Source of the DNA: Smittium culicis | Lineage: Eukaryota; Kickxellomycota; Harpellomycetes; Harpellales; Legeriomycetaceae | Assembly: GCA_001970855.1 (NCBI GenBank) | Contig: LSSN01005844.1 | Span: 1 to 28,237 of the forward strand | Direction of reading: 5' to 3' | Length of the DNA: 28,237 bases | Part shown: in pieces, positions 10,501 through 20,907 of the stretch | How positions within the stretch are numbered: position 1 is the stretch's first letter | How the letters are laid out: the number at the start of each line of letters is the position of its first letter | Notes under the pieces: model-generated | Told to the model about the DNA's origin: nothing | Database searches by the model: none | What the model saw: only the letters and a program-made list of their open reading frames with translations | Translations under genes and position numbers: made by a program

Positions 10501-12303
10501 AACATTGTCAATAAAAACATAAGAATATTTTGGCAATAAAATATATCAAAAATCTTTCAATAATATATTATTTCAAAATTAATCTCTGGTGATTTTATTG
10601 TCAAATAATAAAAATATTAATATCAGATAACCCGATTCAAGGCTATAAACATCACAAATTTTTTTTAAAGTAAAATATTCATCATTTTTGTAAATAATTT
10701 TACAAGAAACAGTTAAGGTGATCAAAAAATCAACCTTAAATAATTTCAGGGCGCATAAATTTAAAATTTTATAATTAAAGAGCTATCAATCTTTTTTTTA
10801 TATTTTTCAACTGAATTGAAAAAACATTTTATAGGATTTAGAAATATGTATTTATTCAATGGTTGTATAATTGAACAAATTTTTAATACCATCTAAAGAT
10901 ATTATATAAGGAATGTATTAGTAAATATTTAAATTTAAACAGCTTATGCATTTAATTAAATAGAAAATAATGAAATTTGAGATTTTTTTTGTCAGGTAAA
11001 TCATATCTTTGTTTATTTTCTAACTTATATCAACGAGTTAGTACTTATCCGACTTCAAAACCCTGAAAATTGGCTTTATTTATCGGCTACCAAGTTTAAA
11101 AAATTTGGCTATAGTTTTTAAGCTAATAGAGCTTTTAATAGTATTAAAATGGTAAGAATTTATTTTTGATACTAACTTTGTTTCAACTATTTTTAATAAA
11201 AATAATTTAAAATTTATTATTAATTGTAATTTAATCAATATATAGAAAAAAATAAACAAGATTAATCAATTATTTTGCATATAATTTTCATTTAGCAAAT
11301 ATGCGAAATTTAAGGAAATAGTACGTCTTAATTGCGCCAATTTTATAAGAAATCGCATTTGACCTTGAATATGAGCTTGGGGTAATTAAAGATGTTTCAA
11401 TCCATCTCTTAAGTCGATTTTAAAAAATATTTAATAAGGTTATAGAGATTGGAATTCTATCAAAGTTATAAGTACACTTTTTTCAGACCATGTAAAGTAT
11501 GTAATTAAACCCCCCCCCCCCCAATCTAACCAAATTTAAATATAATGAGGATATCTATGGCACTAGAATAATTTTAAGGAAAGCAAAAAAAATTCTTAAA
11601 TTTAAAAAAACATTAATTGAAGTATCAAAAAACATTTATTTAACTCAATTAAGACTAAATTAAACAAATTCAAATTGATATATAACTTTTAATAAGATTT
11701 ATCAATCACTTTTATTGATTTTAAATAATTAAAAAGGTTACTACTAACAATAAATATTTTATTATAGATAAAAAAGATATTTTTTTCAATAATTTGCAAA
11801 ATTTTCGAAATTTTAAAATATTTTTTAAATTATTTTATCATGTTAATTTTTACCTATTTAAAAATTTAATTTTTTTCAATATTGGCTAAACAAATTAATT
11901 TATTATTTTTTTAAATATAAATGAAATATTTATCGTAAATTTAAATAATTTAACTAAAACATATAAATATTATAGTTTCATCAGTATTAAACGCCTTATA
12001 ATTCAAAGAATAATAAGAAAAAAAAGTGTATAGGTTATATTCAATAAATTAAAATTGGTATAACTGATCTTAACACTTATAATAAATCAGGGTATTAGCT
12101 ATTGAAATTTTTAAAACGACTTTATAATCGCTTATCTAAAAATAGAGATTCAAAATATTAAAATGCACCCAAAAAAATAAATTTTTTAAAATGCAAAATA
12201 AAAATAAATCAAATTTATCCATAAAGAAAATTATATATCTGATTATTTGTACTTAAACTTATAATCTTGGAATATTTTAACGTATGTTAAAAAAATTAAA
12301 ATT
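7600..12303. other. AT-rich gene desert between LINE remnant and paralog B
   Basis: About 4.7 kb with no supportable gene. Weakly GC-richer patches occur near 9000-9130, 9770-9850, 11030-11100 and 11280-11420. They may be very old mobile-element debris, but I cannot recognise protein or RNA motifs in them. A reading frame at 8619-8858 (plus) encodes hydrophobic, Phe/Tyr/Ile-rich sequence and shows no family signature. The region also holds long T runs (for example T15 at 10434-10448) and the C13 tract at 11510-11522. Confidence 0.7.
11510..11522. repeat. C13 homopolymer (G13 on the minus strand)
   Basis: Thirteen consecutive C residues sit within an otherwise A/T-dominated desert. No other C or G run in the window approaches this length. 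It could be a genuine mononucleotide repeat or an artefact of G-run base calling. Confidence 0.95.
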
Positions 12304-13230
12304 TTAAATGCTATTCCTCCTCTTGTTCTTTTCAAGATCATACGCACTGAGTTTTCTTTTTAAACTCTTTTTGTTTTCGAATTTTAAATTAAAATAGCTT
12401 GAAATACTTTTTTCAAGCATATTTATTTGAGGCGTTTGAACTGTTATACCAGAATCTAATATCAATTTAGCAATTTGAAAGCTGTTACTATCGCACGAAT
12501 ATTGAAATGATTTACCATTAGGATCGTAAAGATTCGCGCCATTTTCCATAAGCCACTCAACTAGCTTTATCGAACCGCTTTTGCAAGCTTTAGAAATTGG
12601 CGAATTGTTTTTATGACATATTTCAGCGCCATATTTGACAAGATATTTTACAATTTCCAAATTCCCATTGCTGCACGCCTTTAATAAAAATTTGTTTAAA
12701 TTCTCTATATGAAAGTGATTTGACTGTATAGATTGCTTTACGATTATCAAAAAGTTATTTTTACACGAATCTTTAATCAGATCCACATCCTTCAACGACG
12801 AAAAACAAATATTTCTCATAATTGATTCAACAACGCCTTTTGAATTATCCCTTACAGACTTTGATAGTAATAATTTCATTTTTGGACTTTCAAGCGATTT
12901 ATATCGTAAGCAGAATTCTACAATGTTATGATACCCGTTATTGTATAATTCAAAAAAATCGTCATCGTTAATACTGGATTTAAATTCACAAAGATTATTT
13001 GCTCCAAATTCATGTAATGATTGATAAATTTTAATCGTAATTTCTTCAAGATAAGATAAAACCTTTTCATCACACCATTTATTTTTAGAGTGCTTAAAAG
13101 CCAACTCTATCAATTCTAGGCTGTTAAATTTATCTTTATCCTTAATTATTTCATTATCGCAACAATAAAAGTCAGCACCTTTGGTAATTAAATACTCGAA
13201 AACATCTATATATATTTTTTTTAAATGCAT
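12304..13230 (-). CDS. C-terminal ankyrin segment of paralog B (308 aa)
   Basis: The frame opens at an ATG (13230) that overlaps the end of the upstream frame by 59 bp and reaches a stop at 12304-12306. After about eight residues it becomes collinear with paralogs A and C (FEYLITKGADFYC), then continues through several ankyrin-like repeats to a basic tail (KKSLKRKLSAYDLEKNKRR). The tail is longer and more Lys/Arg-rich than in the other copies and could be a localisation signal. The ATG is most simply an internal Met of the original gene. Confidence 0.6.
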   Translation of the reverse strand: MHLKKIYIDVFEYLITKGADFYCCDNEIIKDKDKFNSLELIELAFKHSKNKWCDEKVLSYLEEITIKIYQSLHEFGANNLCEFKSSINDDDFFELYNNGYHNIVEFCLRYKSLESPKMKLLLSKSVRDNSKGVVESIMRNICFSSLKDVDLIKDSCKNNFLIIVKQSIQSNHFHIENLNKFLLKACSNGNLEIVKYLVKYGAEICHKNNSPISKACKSGSIKLVEWLMENGANLYDPNGKSFQYSCDSNSFQIAKLILDSGITVQTPQINMLEKSISSYFNLKFENKKSLKRKLSAYDLEKNKRRNSI

Positions 13231-15043
13231 TCAGTAAAGAGTAATCATTTTTTATATTTACTTTGACGCCATTTTCTATCATAAGCTTTACTATTTCAAT
13301 GTCATCGCTCGTAATTGCATCAAGAATATCGTCATCGCTTAACTTTAACAACAGATCCTTTTCCTTAAAAATAATTCGAATTAATTCATAGTTTTTTGTT
13401 ATGATTGAGCAATTAAACATCTCAGACAATGAATATTTTAGACATCCCTTATTTTTATACAAAAAATTGTTCATCTCCAATGATCCGCCAAAAGCAATCT
13501 TTTTTGCTATTAGTATTGCTTGATCTGATACTTCGGAGCCGCTTTCTATTAATAACTGCGAAATACTTATTCGGTGATTCGATATTGAATACTCTAATGG
13601 CCTTGGTGATTTTTTATGATAAGTTATTCCACTTTCTATTAAGCTTTTAATGAAACCTAATTCATCATATTTATAACAGGATTCATAAAGGTTGTCCATG
13701 TTTTCATCGATAATAATACCACCTTCAAAGATAAGCTTATATATGCTAATATTTTTCGTCATTACACAGACATTAACTGCTTCAGCTAAAGTATATCCAA
13801 TTTTTTTTCTATTATGGATCAAAAATTTGAATATTTCGTTATTCTTGAGGGCTTTAGATGCTATTGTTCTGATAGATTTCTCTGATACTATAAAGTTTAG
13901 ATCATTTATCAGATAGGATAATATAATCAAATCCTCAGTATTTATTGCTTCGTAGACATATTCCTCGTTAGATTGATATATAAAGTTATGGTATGTTTTG
14001 TATATGTACTTCATAAATTCTAGATTTTTTAGCCTAATCGATTCTAAAAACAGCCCAGCATAATCTGTAATTTTAGAGCTTGGTTTTGACAATTCAGCTA
14101 AAATTTTGAAAAATTCGAGGCTTCCTAGCTTAATTGATTTCATCAATGATTTAGATGTCTTTAGAAATACTATTTTTTTTTTATAAACATTGGAAGAGAA
14201 ATAAATTTGTCTAACATCACATATTATCGAATTAAGCTTTTCAGAACCATATGAAGTTTTCATTCGATCTGAGTTGAAGTATCTGATTAGACTGCTGTCA
14301 TATAAACTACGGCAATAATAGCCCGAATAACAATTTACGTCTTTTGAGCTTCCAAATTCGATAAATGTTTCAGAAAACCCCATTTGAAATGAATTATTAT
14401 GGACTTTATACAAGTAAGCAGGATCGTAGTTATAAATGCCATTTTTACTTGATTCTAGCTTATAAATTTTTAAAGCAAATTTTTGGTGTAACCGGATTTT
14501 TTCAACCTTTGTATCATCTTTTTCTAGTCCTATAAAAGATCCAGAGCTGTCGAAAACCATTTCATGCGCAGAAATAAGAGACTTTAAGACATCAATACAC
14601 CCATTTTCAACCAATTTATAAAAGCTATTTAAAGTGTAGCAATTGATATTTATAATAATGTATAAACCTAATTCAATTTTACCGGCCTTATTTACTATTC
14701 TGTCATTTGAAATTTTAAGGAGTTCTCCTAGCACTTTACTCCAGCCATACGTCATAATTTTATCCATGATTTTAATTTCTTTTCCAACTGGGTAGTATTT
14801 TCTATAAATAAGTATCAGCATGAGACATTCGCTTTCAATAAACTTTTTAAATCTCTTTAAACAGTCGAAAATTTGAATTTTATTTATCATACTGTTCCTT
14901 GTTATAAAATCGGCCCTTGTACTAGGACACTCAGAAACTTTCTTAAATTTTCTGCATACTTTATGAAATTCCGTATTTTGTGAATATACAAATATTCTCG
15001 CAAGTATTTCTCTACACAAGCTGAAAAATTCAGACCCAGACAT
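13172..15043 (-). CDS. N-terminal open segment of paralog B (623 aa)
   Basis: This frame contains the F-box-like region, the YGW/SAH middle and the first ankyrin-like repeats. Its last roughly 14 residues (IYRCFRVFNYQRC region) are out of frame relative to the family and are not expected in a functional protein. An inverted repeat, CGATTC-N10-GAATCG, lies 23-44 bp upstream of the ATG. An AGGAGG string just before the ATG looks like a bacterial ribosome-binding site but has no meaning in an intron-bearing genome. Confidence 0.7.
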   Translation of the reverse strand: MSGSEFFSLCREILARIFVYSQNTEFHKVCRKFKKVSECPSTRADFITRNSMINKIQIFDCLKRFKKFIESECLMLILIYRKYYPVGKEIKIMDKIMTYGWSKVLGELLKISNDRIVNKAGKIELGLYIIININCYTLNSFYKLVENGCIDVLKSLISAHEMVFDSSGSFIGLEKDDTKVEKIRLHQKFALKIYKLESSKNGIYNYDPAYLYKVHNNSFQMGFSETFIEFGSSKDVNCYSGYYCRSLYDSSLIRYFNSDRMKTSYGSEKLNSIICDVRQIYFSSNVYKKKIVFLKTSKSLMKSIKLGSLEFFKILAELSKPSSKITDYAGLFLESIRLKNLEFMKYIYKTYHNFIYQSNEEYVYEAINTEDLIILSYLINDLNFIVSEKSIRTIASKALKNNEIFKFLIHNRKKIGYTLAEAVNVCVMTKNISIYKLIFEGGIIIDENMDNLYESCYKYDELGFIKSLIESGITYHKKSPRPLEYSISNHRISISQLLIESGSEVSDQAILIAKKIAFGGSLEMNNFLYKNKGCLKYSLSEMFNCSIITKNYELIRIIFKEKDLLLKLSDDDILDAITSDDIEIVKLMIENGVKVNIKNDYSLLNAFKKNIYRCFRVFNYQRC

Positions 15044-15847
15044 TTCCTCCTAATATTTATCTAATCGATTCAAATATACTCGAATCGTTATATTGAAAAA
15101 ATGAACCAACTATTTATAAACTTATATTTTGGTATTTCAAATTTTTATTATAGATTATAAATTACTTTTTTAATCATTTTTTTTCTTTCCTAATAAAAAA
15201 TACTTAATTTGATCACCAAATAATCTTTAATAAATAAATTTAAATTAGGTTCAGATACCATAAAAAAATGAAGAAAAAAAAACATATTCAAAATAACAAT
15301 ATTAATTTATCGATAAAAAATATTCAAATTTTATCAATTTAAGATCGATTAATTATTATAAACTAAGCTTATACAAGTATTAAATCAATAATTGCATAAT
15401 GTTATAACTTTATAATTTAAATAGAGTAAAATAAATATATTATTAATTTAATATAATACATATTTAATGCAGCAAAACTTTTTTAAGGAAATTTAGTCTA
15501 TAAATTGAATATAAAATTTAATCAAGATATTATAAATAAATAAACTAACATTTAATTTGATTATACATAAAACGTGCGTATATTAAAAATAGTTATTTAG
15601 AGATTTTAATTTAAAATTTATCATTTATAACATCTTGCATAAATAAAATATATTATGAATTATATTAGTACAGAATTTAATAAATAAAAGATGATATTTT
15701 CGTTGGCTTATTTTTATTTTTATTTTTATTTTTAATCGCGAGATTTTATAGCTATGATTACAGTAATAGTAACATATTGCAAATTAAACTAAAAAAATAG
15801 AAATTCGGTGCAAGGCATAAAAAAACTAATATTCTAATACCAATAAA
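15044..15847. other. AT-rich spacer upstream of paralog B
   Basis: About 800 bp without a recognisable gene. It includes the putative 5' region of paralog B, with the CGATTC/GAATCG dyad at 15066-15087. A short TTTTTA direct repeat lies near 15709-15735. Confidence 0.65.
15066..15087. promoter_or_regulatory. Inverted repeat CGATTC-N10-GAATCG upstream of paralog B
   Basis: Perfect 6-bp arms (15066-15071 and 15082-15087) flank a 10-nt spacer, 23-44 bp before the start codon. The symmetry and position could suit a dimeric DNA-binding protein, or could be chance. No matching site was seen upstream of paralogs A or C, so a regulatory role is speculative. Confidence 0.2.
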
Positions 15848-16239
15848 TTCCTCTGCCGGTCTACCGGCTGCGTACCTAAAGGGAAATGGGATCAATCTAC
15901 CAACCGAAAGATCCACCCAGGCATTGCTTCAAATAGGCTGGATGACTTGAAGTTACAAGCAGTCGGAAAAATAATCTCGTTCCAACAAAATTGAATTCGT
16001 TATCATTGAGCTCCTAGTCAGAGCCTACATCTAACAGGATTAATAAAAAATAGGCTCCTACCCAAACGTGGGAATGATCGACCTAACTCTCCTACAATAA
16101 GCTGCTAAATGGCTGAGTTCCGTAATGCTGTCGAGCGCTGGACTTGTGCACAGATAATGTCTCAGAATGTGCTAAACGAATCGGTTCCTCCTGTTTCTAG
16201 ATGGTCCTCCTCTTGAATCGCTGTCCTCCGAATCGCTGG

Positions 16240-16279
16240 GCGTTGCCTTCACTATCCCCGACCAAGGATAGTGCAACGC
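16240..16279. other. Two-part hairpin in GC-rich island
   Basis: GCGTTG (16240-16245) pairs with CAACGC (16274-16279), and CACTATCC (16250-16257) pairs with GGATAGTG (16266-16273). This makes 14 base pairs in two helices with a CCTT bulge on one side and an 8-nt loop. It is the strongest local fold in the island. Confidence 0.75.
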
Positions 16280-16296
16280 TGTGCGAAATTTTAGTA

Positions 16297-16320
16297 TAGT
16301 GTACTTAAAAAAGTACACTA
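16297..16320. other. 10-bp perfect hairpin with AAAA loop
   Basis: TAGTGTACTT (16297-16306) and AAGTACACTA (16311-16320) are perfect reverse complements around AAAA. Together with its neighbours at 16240-16279 and 16325-16366 it forms a row of three hairpins. It might be a terminator-like, transposon-terminal or RNA fold. Confidence 0.75.
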
Positions 16321-16400
16321 GTTAAGCCCCTAAACCACAGTAAGGTATTTCACTCTTATGGGGGCTATTTTCTGGTTGTCTACGATTCAATACATACTAA

Positions 16401-17074
16401 GTGCCGCGAAAAAAAATAATTCCAATCAATAAAAATCTTTCAGAAAAGAATATCATAAATTTTTTGGATAGTTGAGGCGTAAATTTTTTTTGTAATATAT
16501 TAGCGTACCACAATGAAAATATTTTAATGATTACTGGATCAGACAAATATTTAAAAAAATTTACATTTATTAAAAATAAAAGTTTTCGCTTTAGAATTTT
16601 TACTAATTATTTGTAAATGATCTTTATGAAAGACTATATACTTGTTCGTAATAAATGTTGAAATATTTCTGTTTTTTTTAATAATTTTTAAATAATTTCA
16701 CTTTTTTAAAGATTAAAAATTTTTTTTATGATAGATATTAGCTTTAAAAATTTATTTAAAATATTAAAATTAGTTAACATAATTATAAAAATATCAATTT
16801 CTTATATCACCCATAATCTAAAATACCTAAGATGAATAAATTATAATAATCAAGCTATAAATTTATACGATAATAGAAAAATAGTTCCACTTGATATGGT
16901 TCGAATATATTTATATATATTTTCAGAAAATAAGATTCACTTTTATAACCTTTTTTTTTGGATTCAAATCAAAAGATTTTTAAATAATTAAAGAAACCAA
17001 TCAATTTACCAACAATATTAAACATTAATAAAAATTATAAAAAAAAACTATAATTTTTTGGATAAAATCTAAAT
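16401..17074. other. AT-rich spacer downstream of paralog C
   Basis: About 670 bp of A/T-rich DNA with no coding or RNA signal that I can support. It should hold the 3' untranslated region of the minus-strand paralog C. Confidence 0.65.
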
Positions 17075-18470
17075 TTATCTTTCAGGTATGTTTCCAGAAA
17101 AGAAACTGAAATAATTTTTCAGTGAATCTTCAAAATTTTTATAATTACCAGAATTAACTTGAAATCCTGAATCAGCAATTTTTTTTACTATGTTAAAGCT
17201 GTTACTTGCGCATGCGTATTCAAATGCCTTTCCATCAGGATCGATGAGATTTGCTCCATTTTTCATAAGCCATTCTACTAGTTCTATTGAACCGCTTTTA
17301 CAAGCCTTTGAAATTGGTAAATTATTTTGATGGCTGATTTCAGCGCCATAATTTACAAAATATTTTACGGTTTCTAATTTTCCATTGCTGCAAGCTTTTG
17401 GCAGTAGCATGTTTAATTTTGTCGTAGAAAAGTGGCTAGTTTGTAGAGCCGTTTTTATGACATTTAAAAACCCCATTTTGCACGCGTTTAATAACAGTTC
17501 AAAATCTTTCAATGAAGAAAATTTAATTTTTTTCATAATCGAGTCTACCAAACATATTGAATTATCTTTCACAGCATATTTTAACAACAGCTTCATTTTT
17601 TCGCTTCCTGAAGTTTTATAACCAATGCAGAAATCTACAATACTATGAAACCCTTTCGAATATAGTGATACCAAATCGCTATCGTTAATCAACATTTTGA
17701 ATTCATTCTCATCAATATTTTTTCCGCTATACAAAAATTTATAGATTTTGGGGGTTAGTCTTTCTAGATAGAGTTTGAATTCTTTATCGCTCCAATTATT
17801 CTTTGAATTTTTAAAAATGAATTCAATAAAATCCATCGAGTTTAACAAAAAAGAATTCTCAAATATAAAATTATCGTTACAATAGAAGTTAGCACCTTTA
17901 GAAATCAAGTACTCAAATATATTTAGATTTTCATTTTTAAAAACATAAATCAGCGCATAATTATTATTGATGTTTACTTCAATGCAATTATTAATCATAC
18001 ACTTTACAATTTCGATATTATCATTTGCAAGCCCATTTATTAAATCACTATCATGCAAATTTAATAGAAAATTTTTTACTTTGAATAATTTGTATAGCAA
18101 ATCAAAAATTTTCAGTTTGATGGAGTCATTAAATGATTCTGTTTGCGAATATTTCATAGAAACTCTGTTCTTAAACAAAAAACTATCCATCTCTAATGAC
18201 CCTTCTAAAGAGTGACTCTTCGCATCTGATATTGCTTCATCTGAAACCAGCACTCCATTCTCTAACAAATACTGGGCAGTTATAATCATAGAATTTGATA
18301 TTGCATATTCAAGTAGTAAGGGATATTTTTTGTGGTAATCGATCCCGCTTTCGACTAAAACTTTAATGTACTCAAAGCATCCCCTTTTAAAGCAAGATTC
18401 TAAAAGTTCTATATTCTCCTCATCAAATTTGAAGCCGCTGTCTAAAACATATTTGAAATTTCTAATATTC
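17075..18470 (-). CDS. C-terminal ankyrin open segment of paralog C
   Basis: After the A7 frameshift the frame is open from about 18470 to the stop at 17075-17077. The ATG at 18289 begins a 404-residue stretch, but homology (SGFKFDEENIELLESC, then YIKVLVESGIDYHKK) extends upstream of it, so that Met is internal. The segment comprises ankyrin-like repeats only. At the homologous positions where A has a stop and B a frameshift this copy is intact (IFEYLISKGANFYC). Confidence 0.6.
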
Positions 18471-19918
18471 TTTTTTTGGAGGCAATTTCAACAGCTTCAA
18501 TCATTTCAAAATCGAATAAATTTTTATTTTGAACTAAATATTTGAACATTTCATTTTTGTGCCTGAAAATTTTTTTAATATGATCTATATTTTTTTTCGT
18601 TATTGATAATTGAATATCATTTATAAAATAAGATATTATTTCGATATTATTTGATTCAATAGCCTCATTTAAATAATCATATTTGTTACAGTATTTAATG
18701 GGCGTCTTATATTCAGTGAAATCAAAATGATCACCATTATTATAAGTGTAATATGTACTATTTCCCTTATAATCATAGTAATCATAATCGTCATCGATAC
18801 GACTATCGTAAAAATCATCAGTTTTTATATTCAAAAATAGTTTATTTTTATACATAGCATAATTTGATTTCATAAAAATAAGTCTTTTGAACCTAATACA
18901 TTCCAAAAATAATTTTTGAAAATCGAAAATAATATGATTTGGTTTTAATAATTCTAGAATAGCATTAAACACCTCCAAGTTTCCTGGTATTATAGAATCT
19001 TTCAACGAACGGCACGTTGTGAAAAATATAATCCTTCTTTGGTAAATTTCATCTACAAAATACAATTGCTCAATTGGCCCATATATTTTGCATTTATCTC
19101 TACCACAATTATTGAATAAATAAGGGAATACAAACATTAGTATAATTTCTAAGCTTTGTTGAAATAAAACTGTGGTAATCAGGTGTATAATGTTCAAAAT
19201 CACATGTATCTCCTATTTCATCAAAAACTTCAGAAAACTTTTCATCAATCAATTTGTTATATCCGTAATCATTATCTAAAAACAGACTATCGAATTCTGA
19301 GAATATAGAATCACCTTCCGCTCCCTTTTCAAGCTTATAAATTTTCAGTTTAAATATTTGATGCAAAAATATTTTTTCATTTTGATTATAGTCTTTACTA
19401 ATTCCTTTCACGTTTCCAGATTTGTCAAAGGCTATATTATGCGCTGATATCAAAAGTCTAAAAACTTCAATGTATCCATTTTTTGCCATATTTTCAAAGC
19501 TCGATAAGTTATATTTGTTAATATCTATAGCAGGAAAAATCACATTTTCAACTTCACCATTGTTGTTAATTGATCTGCGTGTTGACGCGTTTAATAACTT
19601 TAGTAAAACCTTTTTCCACCCGTACATCATTATCTTATCAACAATTTTAAATACTTCGTCCACTGGGTAAATTTTCCTGTTCATAAAAACCAGGATGAGC
19701 AGTTTGCTTTAGGCCAAATTTTTATACTTGTTTAAACATGCAATCGGAGTGATTTTTTCGATTTTGCTTTTCCGCGCTATAAAATCTGCCCATATGGTAA
19801 GGTCTTTGGAAATAACATTGAATCTCGTGCAAGCTTTGTAAAAATTTGAATTTAGAGAATATATAAATATTTTAGCTAATATTTCGTCGCACAGGTCTGT
19901 GATTTTGTTTTTAGCCAT
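17075..19918 (-). pseudogene. F-box/ankyrin-repeat protein, paralog C, with one stop and two frameshifts
   Basis: Four minus-strand pieces are collinear with paralogs A and B. 19918-19709 gives the F-box-like N-terminus (CDEILAKIFIYSLNSNFYKA). A TAA at 19709-19711 replaces a Glu seen in paralog B. The same frame resumes through IVDKIMMYGW and LLISAHNIAF to about 19109. A +1 shift near 19109-19200 moves the frame to the piece ending at 18442. A -1 shift at an A7 run (T7 at 18471-18477) then restores the first frame, which stays open to 17075. The two indels cancel, so the span is exactly 3n. The distal piece has the family's C-terminal ankyrin block (KACKSGSIELVEWLMKNGAN). Three lesions make this the most decayed copy. 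No GT...AG intron explains them, because the sequence stays aligned across each break. Confidence 0.85.
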
Positions 19919-20907
19919 TTTTCAAGTTGCGATAAAAAAATTTTTATTAAGATTTTTTTTGTATGATAGTACTTGTAGATTTGGATATTAGTTTTAAAAT
20001 CAATTTATTCCACTAAAATTGTACTTTATTTTTATTTTTATTGATTAAGAGAATAAAACCATTATTTATAGTATTTTTATGAAAAATAAACCCGCATTGG
20101 CCTTCGTTTTTTGATTACAAAAATCTAAATCATCTAATAACCTTTATGGGCGATTTTTATCATTGATCGACTACAAAAGAAAATAGAATTTCACAAAATT
20201 AATTTACATAAATCAAGAGTATCTAAATACATTCATTAAGCTTCCTTGTTTGTGATTTAAAATTTACAATTTGGGAATTACAATTATTATATTTTTTTTG
20301 TGGTTAATAAGTTACTGAAATAGTTTTTTATTTGTTTTTATTTGCTTTTTTTTTTTTGAATTTCGGATATCTAATGCTAATAAAATTTCACATAAATAAA
20401 TAAACAATATATTTTTTGATAGCTTGATTTAATAAAATTTTCTACTTTTAGTGCAAAAATTTCAAGTTTTCCACGAGTAGCTGCTTTAAGGCTTTCAAAT
20501 TATAAAGTATTTTATTATTGTAATTTATATTAGGGGAATTTGTGATAATAAATAAAAAATATTATCTAATAACTCCGATTAAAGATGAATAGCAAGCGAA
20601 GATACCAGTAGCCAAGTGTCGAAATTAAACTAAGATGTATAGTATAATTGGCTCTTAAATTTTTTATATCTGAATGCAGAACTGTGCATAAATTAAATCA
20701 CATTAAAAATGAAGCAAAGGGGATGGCATGGAATGATTATTAAAATAACCTTCGTAATCAAAACACAAAATTTTTGTACGAGTATAATTGAAAAGAAAAA
20801 CAGAATAAGTATTGGAGCTAGATAAAGGTATTCAGTTTTTAAGGGAGTGGGTGAGTAAATTAATTTATATATTTTTTTTAAAATGTAAATAAAAGCGAAT
20901 AAATTGG
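19919..20907. other. Intergenic region between paralog C and the decarboxylase gene
   Basis: About 1 kb, AT-rich, with no gene recognised. It contains the upstream region of paralog C and the 3' flank of the decarboxylase gene, both read on the minus strand. The 20580-20850 part is slightly less AT-rich and may include the decarboxylase 3' UTR. Confidence 0.65.

Larger units (their letters stand above)
12304..15043 (-). pseudogene. F-box/ankyrin-repeat protein, paralog B, interrupted by one frameshift
   Basis: Two overlapping minus-strand frames join into one family member of about 912 residues. The N-terminal frame (15043-13172) has an F-box-like start (CREILARIFVYSQNTEFHKV), the YGW and SAH blocks and ankyrin-like helices. 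The C-terminal frame (13230-12304) carries the conserved final repeats (KACKSGSIKLVEWLMENGA). The total span is 3n+1, so there is one extra base. Alignment to paralogs A and C puts the shift in or beside an A8 run (T8 at 13215-13222 on the plus strand), where the N-terminal frame leaves the family sequence just after NAFKK. Homopolymer slippage, in the genome or in sequencing, is the simplest cause. The ATG at 15043 aligns with the starts of the paralogs. Confidence 0.85.
15848..16400. mobile_element. GC-rich island, probable decayed mobile-element fragment
   Basis: A sharply bounded stretch of about 550 bp is far richer in G/C than anything around it and comparable in composition to the decarboxylase exons. 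On the plus strand it reads as protein-like text with only scattered stops. One frame covers about 15852-15950 (PAAYLKGNGINLPTERSTQA). The next frame continues through QSLHLTGLIKNRLLPKRGND to an ATG at 16109, MAEFRNAVERWTCAQIMSQN, ending at TGA 16214-16216. A third gives LESLSSESLGVAFTIPDQG. This looks like a gag-like or other element ORF broken by indels, but I cannot name the family. The right part (16240-16366) folds into three hairpins. A structured non-coding RNA is the alternative. Confidence 0.45.

Noticed and set aside
13172..13230. Paralog B as two genuinely separate overlapping genes
   Set aside because: Paralogs A and C are collinear across the join, so a frameshift in one gene is simpler.
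15044..15052. AGGAGG before the ATG of paralog B as a Shine-Dalgarno site
   Set aside because: The neighbouring gene has spliceosomal introns, so this is nuclear eukaryotic DNA.
16297..16324. Helitron 3' end (hairpin followed by CTAG)
   Set aside because: The CTAG overlaps the stem instead of following it, and no Helitron 5' end or Rep/helicase coding is visible.
16895..16905. tRNA box B (GGTTCGAAT)
   Set aside because: No box A, acceptor stem or anticodon arm can be built around it.
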